A DNA stretch of 42,735 bases from Gracilibacillus boraciitolerans JCM 21714 (GTDB taxonomy: Bacteria > Bacillota > Bacilli > Bacillales > Amphibacillaceae). The position numbers were made by a program, and so were the translations under genes. Location: positions 1 through 42,735 of the forward strand of contig NZ_BAVS01000027.1 in the NCBI RefSeq assembly GCF_000521485.1, written 5' to 3'. Positions 9,464 to 17,227 of this stretch are shown here, piece after piece; position 1 is the stretch's first letter; each line of letters begins with the position of its first letter. Below the pieces are notes generated by a model. The model worked only from the letters and a program-made list of their open reading frames with translations, was not told where the DNA came from and ran no database searches.

Positions 9464-10548
9464 TTGAATAAAAAGATCCTAATTACAATTATCATAATGG
9501 TGGTGTTTATCATGATAGTCAGCATAATTTTGTTTTCTAAAAATCACCGCTTTTCAACTGAATCATTTATAGAAAAGTGGTTTGTCAATCAAAATGATAC
9601 ATTAGCAACCTATGTCCTAGAAGGTGAGCAAGAAGATGATGATTTGGTAAAAGGACGAGAAGCATTATCTGAATCACTTGGTCTTTGGATGATGTATGCG
9701 GTCGAAAAGCAAGATGCTGCCTTATTTGGCAAAGCATATTCGATTTTACAGAAATCCTTTTTGGATAAAGATGGTTTTATTCCATGGAAACTAACAGAAG
9801 CAGGCACGATCGAAGTAGTCACTAATGCACTGGTGGATGATTTACGAATCATTGAAGCACTGTATCAAGCGGAAGCTCTTTGGGAAGGAAAAAATTATGC
9901 GCATACTGCCAATTTAATTGCTTCCTATTTATTTGAACACAATAGGAAGGAACATCTATTAACGGATTTTTATGATCACCATTACCAGGTTACTTCAGAC
10001 GTGATTACCTTATCATATATTAATCCGGATGCTCTTAAAGATATGTATGAACGTAAGCTGTTAAATTCAGAAACATACGATAACATGTTAGTAGTCTTAA
10101 CAGATGCGGATGTGAAAAATGGCTTCTACCCGAAATCATACCATATCGGCAATCAGCAATACTTCTATGACCGGCAAGTCATATGATTGATCAGGCCATC
10201 ACCGCCTATCATCAAGCCCTTGCAGGTTATCACTCTCCAGCTTTCTTGCAATTTATTAAAGAAAATATGGATACAAACAGCGAAATTAATGGTATATATG
10301 ATCTTTCTACTAAATTGCCCACAGTAGACTATGAATCCCCCCCTGCTGTTTATGGATTTTTGATTTGGTATTGCCTTGAATTAAATGAACGCGAACTAGC
10401 TCAGCGACTGTATGAGCAAATGCTTACGTTTCGCAACCATTATCCATGGAGTCGTTATTATGGTGGTTTCACTGTTGGACCTGATGGCAACACCCACATT
10501 TTTGATAATCTTGTACCATTGATTGCGGAAACGCGCCTGTTGAAGTAG
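9464..10548 (+). pseudogene. ydaJ: GH8-like (YdaJ-like) protein, frameshifted
   Basis: One N-terminal transmembrane or signal-anchor segment is followed by an all-helical (alpha/alpha)6-like region, with motifs LWMMYAV, DGFIPWK, NALVDDLRI and SYINPDALK in the first part. The second part carries SPPAVYGFLIW and a terminal GNTHIFDNLVPLIAE. This order and its place at the end of the operon match YdaJ, a GH8-like protein of the yda exopolysaccharide cluster. The frame breaks at about 10178-10185, between YDRQV and MIDQAI; one extra base restores a single protein of about 360 residues. I chose TTG 9464 because GGAG lies nine bases before it, whereas ATG 9458 is too close. Carbohydrate specificity cannot be read from the sequence. 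Confidence 0.65.
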
Positions 10549-10570
10549 TCAAGTTTATGGATTCAGAGAG

Positions 10571-10606
10571 CATATCGCATACCATTTGGATGCGTATCTT
10601 TTTTTA
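10571..10606 (+). terminator. Terminator of the exopolysaccharide operon
   Basis: A stem built from CGCAT...ATGCG and flanking ATA/TAT with one bulge is followed directly by seven Ts. It lies about 20 bases after the last stop codon of the operon. Confidence 0.75.
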
Positions 10607-10660
10607 TTAAAATGAAGTGATAGTACAATCTTTCCATAATCCACTATGAATATCTTATGA

Positions 10661-11881
10661 CTACTTCTTATTATTGCTTTTATCTTCATTTACCTGTTGC
10701 TGTGGCAATTCTTTTTCCTTATTGCGAGTATCTTCCGCTTTTGCTCTGCCTTGCTTTGAGGATGATGGATCATGTTGGTTTTGCTGTTTTTCTTCAGAAA
10801 TACTACTTGCTGGATCTTTAGCTTCTGACTCATTCTTGTTTTCACTATTTGGTGACGCCTCATTTTGCGATGGAACTAGTTCGTTTTCTGACGCCTTTAC
10901 ACTTGATTTCTGTGTCTTCTCTGCTGTGGATTTTTTATTATTTTCTGGTTTATCTATATTTTCCTTCTTTTTAATTTGCTGTTTCGAAGGCTCGGATTTC
11001 GTTGATTTTTCTATTGCATTCCCTTTAGAATTTAGTGGAGTTTGATATTCCTCTTCCGTCTCCTGCACTTTTTCTTTTTTATCTTGAGAGAAAGTCGATT
11101 CTTTTTGCTTATGTTTTTCTATTTCTTTAGATTTTTCAGCCATTTGATTCAGTTCTTTTATCGGCTTTTTTTGAGCTTCTTCCAATTCAACCTCTTCTTC
11201 GTTTTCTATCATCTGTTGATACAAACGATACGAGTTAATGGAAAGGGAGACACCTTTTGCTTCTTGATAGTATTTTTCTTTTTCTTGATAAACCTCGATA
11301 TTTCCAGAAACATGATTTTTGATAAATGATTCGGAAAAAAGTTCTTTCACGATATCCGCATCTTTCGATAACCCCCCCTGATCTGTTTCCTGCAAATCGA
11401 TTAACGTGGTGGTAACATTAGCAGAAGTGTCTTGCGATAAGTAATTTTCATCTATCAATTGAACAACTATTTCATTAATTGCAGTACCGATGTTCTTACC
11501 TTCCACATCTAAATCAGCAATTACCCTGTTTGCATCTTCATTTAAACCAACTATATCAAGTACCTTGAAGTCTTCATCCAATACTACTTCCATACTAGGA
11601 TTGATATCGATCGCAAGTATATATGCTTGCTGATTCGTTGGAGAAAAAGGATAATTGAAGATCACCAAAAGTAGAATGGCTGTGATGGACACTAGAGGTA
11701 ATGCTAACTTCCCATTCCAGTGAAGTAAAGGGGACTTCTTCATTCGATAGCTCACAAACTCACCAATAACAGGCATATCATGTTCTTTACGAGGTACATT
11801 TACAAATGTTCCATCCTGGCACATTACAATCACTTTATCTTCCTGAACCTCCATGACAATTCCTTTAATTGTAGAATTCAC
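10661..11881 (-). CDS. rsgI: RsgI-type anti-sigma-I factor
   Basis: 406 residues. A short N-terminal cytoplasmic RsgI_N domain (residues 1-50, with KGIVMEVQ and VIVMCQDGTF) binds SigI. A single transmembrane helix (about 58-76) follows, then a periplasm-like domain (YILAIDINPSMEVVLD onward, about 85-210) and a very long Lys/Glu/Ser-rich disordered tail to the C-terminus. RsgI-type proteins hold SigI at the membrane and release it on envelope or heat stress; some carry carbohydrate-sensing domains, but none is visible here. It starts at GTG within the ATGTGA junction that overlaps the sigI stop, so the two are translationally coupled. Its ribosome site is the G8 tract at 11889-11896, which is also coding for the end of SigI. 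Confidence 0.92.
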   Translation of the reverse strand: MNSTIKGIVMEVQEDKVIVMCQDGTFVNVPRKEHDMPVIGEFVSYRMKKSPLLHWNGKLALPLVSITAILLLVIFNYPFSPTNQQAYILAIDINPSMEVVLDEDFKVLDIVGLNEDANRVIADLDVEGKNIGTAINEIVVQLIDENYLSQDTSANVTTTLIDLQETDQGGLSKDADIVKELFSESFIKNHVSGNIEVYQEKEKYYQEAKGVSLSINSYRLYQQMIENEEEVELEEAQKKPIKELNQMAEKSKEIEKHKQKESTFSQDKKEKVQETEEEYQTPLNSKGNAIEKSTKSEPSKQQIKKKENIDKPENNKKSTAEKTQKSSVKASENELVPSQNEASPNSENKNESEAKDPASSISEEKQQNQHDPSSSKQGRAKAEDTRNKEKELPQQQVNEDKSNNKK

Positions 11882-12591
11882 ATTTTCTCCCCCCCCTTTA
11901 CTTTAGCTTTTATATATGACTGTAAATACTTCCACTCGGGATGTAATAAAATAATAATGATGGCGATAATATACTTTCGATATTTTTCAATGGTTTTAAC
12001 ACGATAATTGGTGAGCGCCACAAAGTCCTTGATTGGAAATTGTTTACGACGAAATAAAAGTACAACATGTGTTTCATTCTGAATGAAATTTTCGGCAATC
12101 TCCAGAACTTTCTTTCTGGTTCGCTTCTGTTTCGGACTATAGGACTCTAATTCCTCAAAACGTATATAAAAACGTGACAGTTGTTCATTTAAATCAATGA
12201 TTTCCTCCGCAATAGTGCTAAACCTCTGTTCTTCCATGAAATGTTCAACCGATGCTTTATTAACATTTATTGTTAAAAGTTCTACATTTTTCTGATTCAC
12301 ATTTTGATAATAATTTTCTTTTCTGAAAAAATCGATCAATTCCCGCTGTATAATTAAATAAACGTAATTTAAAAATGCTCTACCTTTTTCAGGATTATAA
12401 GTGTCAATTGCACGATTAAAAGCGATTAAGCCAATACTAGCTTCGTCATCATTCCATGTTATATACTTTTTACTTACTTTACCTACTACACTTAATATAT
12501 ATGGTTGATAATAATGAATCAGCTGCTCCCTTAATACTTCATTCCCATTTTGTATTTGGTTGATGGAATGTTCGATGTCTTCTTGCTTCAT
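11878..12591 (-). CDS. sigI: RNA polymerase sigma factor SigI
   Basis: 237 residues. Region 2 includes the segment ASIGLIAFNRAIDTYNPEKG (about 51-70), characteristic of SigI, and RELIDFFRKE. A divergent C-terminal helix-turn-helix contains FVALTNYRVKTIEKYRKYI. SigI-type factors control cell-wall and heat-stress genes in Bacilli and are held by the adjacent RsgI. The end of the protein (KVKGGEKM) is encoded by a G8 tract that also serves as rsgI ribosome site. A GGAGAGGGCAGG site sits just before the ATG. I could not identify the autoregulatory sigma-I promoter with confidence. Confidence 0.93.
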   Translation of the reverse strand: MKQEDIEHSINQIQNGNEVLREQLIHYYQPYILSVVGKVSKKYITWNDDEASIGLIAFNRAIDTYNPEKGRAFLNYVYLIIQRELIDFFRKENYYQNVNQKNVELLTINVNKASVEHFMEEQRFSTIAEEIIDLNEQLSRFYIRFEELESYSPKQKRTRKKVLEIAENFIQNETHVVLLFRRKQFPIKDFVALTNYRVKTIEKYRKYIIAIIIILLHPEWKYLQSYIKAKVKGGEKM

Positions 12592-12625
12592 CCTGCCCTC
12601 TCCTTATACACCATTTCATGAACTC

Positions 12626-12677
12626 TAAAAAAGAAAGCTTTATCCTTCAAGAATATAAACATTTATTGAAGGATAAA
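12626..12677 (-). terminator. Terminator between the 12.8-13.9 kb gene and sigI
   Basis: A perfect 12-base inverted repeat at 12639-12650 and 12666-12677 is followed on the minus strand by GCTTTCTTTTTT. It would end transcripts of the upstream minus-strand gene before sigI. Confidence 0.75.
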
Positions 12678-12756
12678 GCATCTCTATTTTAATGTAAGCC
12701 ATAAATTGCAGCTGGTAAAGGTTAATTTAAAAATTTGTCGAAAAAAATCGAATACA

Positions 12757-13908
12757 TTATTGATTTCCTTTTTCCTTTTGTGAATGAGTGGATTTTTCAG
12801 CTTGCTCTGGCTTATTCTTTAAAGCCTTTTCCGGTACATTATTTTTCTTTTGTTCCGCCTTTTCCTGTTTAGCTTCTGCTTTATTTAAAGCTTTCTCCGA
12901 TTTTTCTTCTGCTTTTGTTTGTTGCTTTTCTACTTTTTCTTCTACCTTCGTTTGTTGCTTTTCTGTTTTTTCTATTGCTTTCGCTTGTTGTTTTTCTGCT
13001 TTTTCTTCTACTTTAATCTGTGTCTTTTGAATCTTTCCTTCTGCTTTACTTGTTTTCTTATCTGTGTATTGTTTTTCGTCTGCTTCCTCTTCAGAAGCTG
13101 TTTGTTGTATTGTTTTTGTTTCTGCAGGTTGTTCTAATTCTTCTGTTGATTCATTTTCCTCTTCGGTATTGTCACTAACCGTATCTTCTTGAGGTTGTTC
13201 CATTTCTTCACTTTCTGATGATTCGTCATCTTCTTCGTCTTTATTTTTTGATTTTGCCCGTAGATAATTTTGCTCGGCACGTTTTTGATTTTCAAGTGCT
13301 TTGGCAATACCTGCTTTTGCTTGTTCCGGTAAATTCTCACGCTCTAATAATGCTTGAAGTTTAAGTGTTCGGTGTTGAGCGTTTTTTCTTAACTCTTCTT
13401 CCGCTTCTTCATCTGTTTCTTCTTGATCATCAGTGTTTTCTTCTGGAGTTTCGTCATTAGAATCCTCAGTTTCTTCATCTTCCTCGGAGTTCTCACTTCC
13501 GTCATTTTCTTCCCCCCCGTCTGGTAATTCTACTTCATCTATTTCCTCATCTTCCTGATTCGTTTCTTCCTCTGATTCTTTCAGTTCTTCTTCAGCATCT
13601 TCTAACTCGGTTTCTAATCGATCCAGATATGTATTATATTCTTCGATTAATTGTTCCGCTTCTTTAATATTACCTTGCTCCAGTAAAACTTCGATCTCAC
13701 TCAAACGATCGTTCGCAAACTCGTCTAATAATAAGGCTCTCTCCATTAGATCTTCTGTCAGTGCCAATTCTGTTTCCTCAATTAATATTGAGGTGTCATA
13801 TAATTCCTGATCCGGTGTGATGGTATTTTCTGCTTCATTTGCATATGTAGTATTTCCTGCAAAAAATATACTAACTGTTGCTACGGATAGCCATGTTTTT
13901 ATTTTCAT
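12757..13908 (-). CDS. Secreted highly charged protein, DUF5667-like, with C-terminal 11-residue repeats
   Basis: 383 residues. A signal peptide (cleavage near TYANEA) leads into a helical segment at about 30-110 (LLDEFANDRLSEIEVLLEQG and following) that resembles DUF5667 domains. Then come a long Glu/Asp-rich stretch, a second helical piece with LERENLPEQAKAGIAKALEN, another acidic stretch, and a Lys/Glu/Gln-rich C-terminus. That C-terminus is built of five near-identical 11-residue units of the form KxEEKxEKQQT. Hendecad periodicity is typical of LEA-like and right-handed coiled-coil helices. The strongly acidic-then-basic layout suggests binding to an envelope polymer or a hydration role; this is inference. 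The neighbouring lipoprotein gene ends 18 bases upstream of its start, suggesting a two-gene operon. Confidence 0.75.
   Translation of the reverse strand: MKIKTWLSVATVSIFFAGNTTYANEAENTITPDQELYDTSILIEETELALTEDLMERALLLDEFANDRLSEIEVLLEQGNIKEAEQLIEEYNTYLDRLETELEDAEEELKESEEETNQEDEEIDEVELPDGGEENDGSENSEEDEETEDSNDETPEENTDDQEETDEEAEEELRKNAQHRTLKLQALLERENLPEQAKAGIAKALENQKRAEQNYLRAKSKNKDEEDDESSESEEMEQPQEDTVSDNTEEENESTEELEQPAETKTIQQTASEEEADEKQYTDKKTSKAEGKIQKTQIKVEEKAEKQQAKAIEKTEKQQTKVEEKVEKQQTKAEEKSEKALNKAEAKQEKAEQKKNNVPEKALKNKPEQAEKSTHSQKEKGNQ
12856..13020 (-). repeat. Five tandem 33-bp units encoding 11-residue coiled-coil repeats
   Basis: The minus strand repeats a 33-base unit encoding KVEEKVEKQQT-like peptides five times with few changes; the third and fourth units are closest. 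Perfect codon-scale periodicity makes this array prone to copy-number change. Confidence 0.7.
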
Positions 13909-13926
13909 ATTTGTAATCTCCTTTAA

Positions 13927-14418
13927 TTATAAAATGGTTAATTTGTCAATAAATTCATTTATTCGATTGTTACTTTCCTTCACGTCCTGTTCAGGTGTCA
14001 TAAAAGTAAACACTAGCTGATGTGCTGAACCTTCATAGAAGTATACATTTGCACGAATATTTTCTTTGCGATTCGTTTCTATTGCTAGGTAATTCTCTTT
14101 TTCTTCTATTATTTCTGTTTTTTTAGAGAATGAGGCTATTACACTCTTTTTCATCTGTTCGATGGTTTGTTCTTTACTTACCATCGCAACAATGACTTTA
14201 GTTGTTCCATTAGAAAAAATAATGTGTTGATCTTCTTCAGCAGTTGCTTCTTGATCAAGTGACCAACCTTCCAAACTACTTAATTCGAACATATTATTTT
14301 CATAAAATACAGCTTCCATTTCTTCGTCTACTATATTTGCTTCCGCTTCTATGTCGTTTTCTCCTTGACCACAAGCAATTAAAAAGGCAAAGCAAGCTAT
14401 TATAAGCACTTTTTTCAA
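13927..14418 (-). CDS. Small lipoprotein of unknown function
   Basis: About 164 residues from a TTG start. The signal peptide LKKVLIIACFAFLIACGQG has a clear lipobox LIAC, so the mature protein is lipid-anchored at its cysteine. The remainder has a pattern of alternating strands ending in MTPEQDVKESNNRINEFIDKL. This recalls PsbP-like or DUF-type small lipoproteins, but I do not recognise the family. A GTG at 14433 would add five residues before the signal peptide; I prefer TTG 14418 because GGTGGGGGGTGAT precedes it as ribosome site. Probably cotranscribed with the charged secreted protein downstream. Confidence 0.7.
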   Translation of the reverse strand: MKKVLIIACFAFLIACGQGENDIEAEANIVDEEMEAVFYENNMFELSSLEGWSLDQEATAEEDQHIIFSNGTTKVIVAMVSKEQTIEQMKKSVIASFSKKTEIIEEKENYLAIETNRKENIRANVYFYEGSAHQLVFTFMTPEQDVKESNNRINEFIDKLTIL

Positions 14419-14557
14419 TCTATCACCCCCCACCCTGTTTATATAGTTTTGTTCTTTCTATCTTCTTTTCTATTTATCTATACGGAAGAGTTATTTTAAA
14501 ATGGGGGGGGATGTATCTAAATTTATGAAAATAATTTTGGAGATTATATTATGATGA

Positions 14558-15137
14558 CTTCCTTTTATCCAGCAATATCCCGAACTTCCCAGAGGTTGTG
14601 AGGTTACATCATTGACAATGTTACTGCAATTTCATGACATGGATGTTACTAAAATGAAGCTTTCAGAAAAAATAAAAAAAGACGATACACCATATACAAT
14701 GAAAAATGGTGTCATTTATTTTGGCGATCCAAACATTGGCTTTGTGGGTGATATGTATAACCTCGAAAACCCCGGATATGGTGTATATCATGATCCACTC
14801 AATTAATTGGCTAGGAATTATGCAGGTGATAAAGCTCTCGATATGACGGGTAATCCGTTTGAAAGTGTAATAAAAACTATTACTAACGGTAAACCTGTTG
14901 TGGCTCTCACCAATATCACTTTTAAGCCTCTGGAAGAAAAAGAGTTTGCTACATGGCACACACCAAATGGCCCGATTGAGGTTACAAAGAAATTACACGC
15001 GGTTCTTATCACGGGTTTTGACAAGCAAAGTATTTTCTTCAATGATCCATATGATGGCACACGAAAAAAAAACTTCCAGGGAAGAGTTTGTGGCTGCTAG
15101 GGAGCAAATGGGCAATCAAGCAATTTCGATTAAATAA
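14558..15137 (+). pseudogene. Decayed C39-like cysteine peptidase (YvpB type)
   Basis: Reading across the breaks gives [17 protein letters not shown], the catalytic-Cys box of Peptidase_C39_2 proteins, then a middle domain, then LHAVLITGFD with the catalytic His, and FFNDPYDG with the Asp/Asn. Three lesions are visible. There are TGA codons directly upstream, so the signal peptide is lost. A TAA at 14804-14806 sits where a sense codon (Gln-like) is expected. An A9 run at 15064-15072 should be A8 to reach EEFVAAREQMGNQAISI. Three independent lesions, one a stop, argue for true decay here. An isolated G8 run at 14502-14509 lies just upstream. Confidence 0.7.
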
Positions 15138-15254
15138 AAAAGATTTCCGCTTACTTATTATATAGTTTCATTATGGTTAGACTAATTCCACCAACCACTT
15201 CCTGACACAATTAAGCCTTAAGTTAAGCTTTGAAAGACTATAATCAGTCCTTTT

Positions 15255-15623
15255 TTAATTTAATATAAACGGATGAAATGATTGCTCCATTGTGGTTCTC
15301 CACCTTTTTATTGCTGGTAGTAAATTAAACTGCAATATTTCCTGCACTTTTCCTTTATTACCTAATTCATATTGATTTACAACTAATTCAATTGCTTTCT
15401 TCACCTTATCTGTTTGCTCAAATAATTCTTCTGAAATAACAGATTCATTTAACTGCTTATTCGCTGACTCAATCGATGAAAACGCATGTACGACATCTTC
15501 AAATAAATACATCGTATTCGAAAAATTGCTTTGATTTAACTCTGTTTGAATATGTAAAATTCCTTCTTGTAATGTTTCAGCTAGTACTAACGCTTGTTGC
15601 ATTATTTCATATTGCTTTTCCAT
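15255..15623 (-). CDS. Small helical protein, DUF8042-like
   Basis: About 122 residues, predicted all-helical, with EIMQQALVLAETLQEGI at the start and a conserved-looking ILQFNLLPAIKRW near the end. This resembles a small uncharacterised Bacillaceae family that I recall as DUF8042. It has no signal peptide or membrane segment. The ATG at 15623 is preferred over GTG 15632 because AAGGTGAT precedes it. The companion coiled-coil gene ends seven bases or less upstream, so the two are surely one transcript. Function unknown. Confidence 0.6.
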   Translation of the reverse strand: MEKQYEIMQQALVLAETLQEGILHIQTELNQSNFSNTMYLFEDVVHAFSSIESANKQLNESVISEELFEQTDKVKKAIELVVNQYELGNKGKVQEILQFNLLPAIKRWRTTMEQSFHPFILN

Positions 15624-15638
15624 GTAAATCACCTTCCA

Positions 15639-15884
15639 TTAATGTAATCTTACGAAGAGGAAATCATTTAGTTGATTTAGTTCTTGTTGTAGCTGTTGAA
15701 ACTCCTCATTCAAAATCTTTCTCTTATTATATGAAGTTTTTAGATCTGCGGATTCCGTTGATAATTCACGCATCTGCAATAATTTTTGCTCCATTTCCCC
15801 CCCAAGTAATAGTTTACGATCCTCGATTCGTTGCCATTCTTCTTCTAAAAATTGCCGCTCTGTATTCCTCATTTCATCATCCAT
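15639..15884 (-). CDS. Small coiled-coil protein of unknown function
   Basis: 81 residues, almost entirely heptad-like helix rich in Glu, Gln, Leu and Arg. One GG turn is encoded by a G7 tract in LLLGGEMEQK. The first gene of a two-gene unit with the DUF8042-like gene. Such small helical pairs often act as chaperone or adaptor, but nothing in the sequence fixes a role. The ribosome site AAGGTAAT is modest. Confidence 0.55.
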   Translation of the reverse strand: MDDEMRNTERQFLEEEWQRIEDRKLLLGGEMEQKLLQMRELSTESADLKTSYNKRKILNEEFQQLQQELNQLNDFLFVRLH

Positions 15885-16160
15885 TCTATCAATATTACCT
15901 TGTTCTATTTATATCGGTTAAAAAATTGTTTTTTAAATCTTTTATGAGATATCGTCTTTTAAAAACATACGCAAATAAAGTAATATATCGTACTTGTATT
16001 AGGTACAAATGTAATACAACATCAGAAAAAGGACTTAGATATATACTTTTTCTAATTGCATTAAAACGATATCATTTCTTTTGAATTCAAATAGTATACT
16101 TTGTAATTAAAATGAGACAGGAGCTCCGTCCCTCCTTATTTCACTGATACAACTTAGCTA

Positions 16161-16194
16161 AAAAAAAGAAGAGCTCTGGAAAGTTCCATAGCTT
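16161..16194 (-). terminator. Terminator after the Rpn nuclease gene
   Basis: Arms of ten bases at 16172-16181 and 16184-16193 (one mismatch) are followed on the minus strand by CTTCTTTTTTT. It lies immediately after the stop codon at 16196-16198. Confidence 0.8.
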
Positions 16195-16195
16195 T

Positions 16196-17227
16196 TTACT
16201 TCAAATATTCCTTCACCTGGCCAATTGACTTAAATTCATCTATATGATCGATAAGTCTTTCTAATGTTTGGATGTCTTGTTTCTGAATAGTTTCAACTAA
16301 ATCTTCTGATACTGGGGCAACAAATTTTGTGATTAATCGAATAGTAGTTTTTGCTAATGCCTTCGTTTCACCTTTTATTATCCCTTCTTCTATGCCTTCT
16401 TTTATTCCTTCTTTTTTCCCTTCTTTCATGCCTATTTTCAAACCTTCTTCTCTACCTTGCCGAAGTCCCTTATCTCTCCAGGAATTTGGCAGTCTACTGA
16501 TAAATTCTCTTTCTTCTTCGGTAAATTCCTTTTCTTGCATTTCTTTCATCAATCTCTCCTCCTCTTGTTCGTTTAATTTTAAATAGGATTCAAAAAAACC
16601 ATTCACTAATTCTAACTCGGCAGGGGTTGTATTCAGTGTTAACAGCATTCTTAAGAATTCTCTTTTTACTTCAGTTTTTTCCGATTCAAGATATCCCATT
16701 CTACTTAATAAGGCAGCAGCTACTGGATTGTTAGATTTGAGATACGCTCGCCAATTCTGTTTTTTTAATTCCACTTTCAAAAAAGAAAAGGTTAGTACAT
16801 CGAAGAAGGGAAATTGAATCGTAAATTGATTGGGTTCATCTTTAATTTGATCATAGGTAAATAGCGCAATTGGTAAGATTGGTTTTCTATATCTATTATA
16901 CAACAGACTGAAGTATTGATACATACGTTGAGGAAAATTATCTTGATGATAACTCTGAGGTTCTACATGAATAATGATAAGCGTTTCTTTTCCTTTTAAT
17001 GTTGCTTCGACGACGATGTCTGCTCTGCGATTTTCTCCTTTCATTAAGTCAGTAAATAACTCCTCAGATAATGGTTTCATTTGAGAATAATCTAATTGCT
17101 TATGGACTTCCGGAAAAAATAATTCAATAAATTCAGAAAAAAACTTGCCGATCAGTTGTTTAAACAACTGATCATGAGAAATATATTGTTTCGTGTCTTC
17201 ACAAACTTCTAATATAGCATTATTCAT
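16196..17227 (-). CDS. Rpn/PD-(D/E)XK family nuclease (transposase-like, YhgA type)
   Basis: 343 residues. The N-terminal nuclease core has SHDQLFKQLIG, RRADIVVEA (metal-binding Asp) and LIIIHVEPQSY, the E-x-Q version of the PD-(D/E)XK motif in Rpn proteins, followed by RMYQYFSLLYNRY. The C-terminal part contains an LPNSWRDKGLRQGREEG segment and a Gly-Glu/Lys-Gly repeat helix (KEGIKEGIEEGIIKGE). Rpn proteins are DNA endonucleases that promote RecA-independent recombination, and similar proteins are very common in Bacilli. The start ATG overlaps the comM stop as ATGA. It is unusual for this family to be translationally coupled to a housekeeping gene. Confidence 0.82.
   Translation of the reverse strand: MNNAILEVCEDTKQYISHDQLFKQLIGKFFSEFIELFFPEVHKQLDYSQMKPLSEELFTDLMKGENRRADIVVEATLKGKETLIIIHVEPQSYHQDNFPQRMYQYFSLLYNRYRKPILPIALFTYDQIKDEPNQFTIQFPFFDVLTFSFLKVELKKQNWRAYLKSNNPVAAALLSRMGYLESEKTEVKREFLRMLLTLNTTPAELELVNGFFESYLKLNEQEEERLMKEMQEKEFTEEEREFISRLPNSWRDKGLRQGREEGLKIGMKEGKKEGIKEGIEEGIIKGETKALAKTTIRLITKFVAPVSEDLVETIQKQDIQTLERLIDHIDEFKSIGQVKEYLK

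Noticed and set aside
12872-13020. Regular 33-base periodicity suggesting a CRISPR array
   Set aside because: The units are contiguous without unique spacers and are in frame with a coding sequence, encoding 11-residue peptide repeats.
10674-13137. Plus-strand open frames opposite rsgI and the charged secreted protein, rich in Phe, Cys and Ser
   Set aside because: They are antisense shadows of Lys/Glu-rich coding sequence on the minus strand, have no ribosome sites and no family resemblance.
15476-16084. Plus-strand 202-codon open frame
   Set aside because: It lies opposite two well-supported small minus-strand genes, has no ribosome site, and its composition reflects reverse-complemented coiled-coil sequence.
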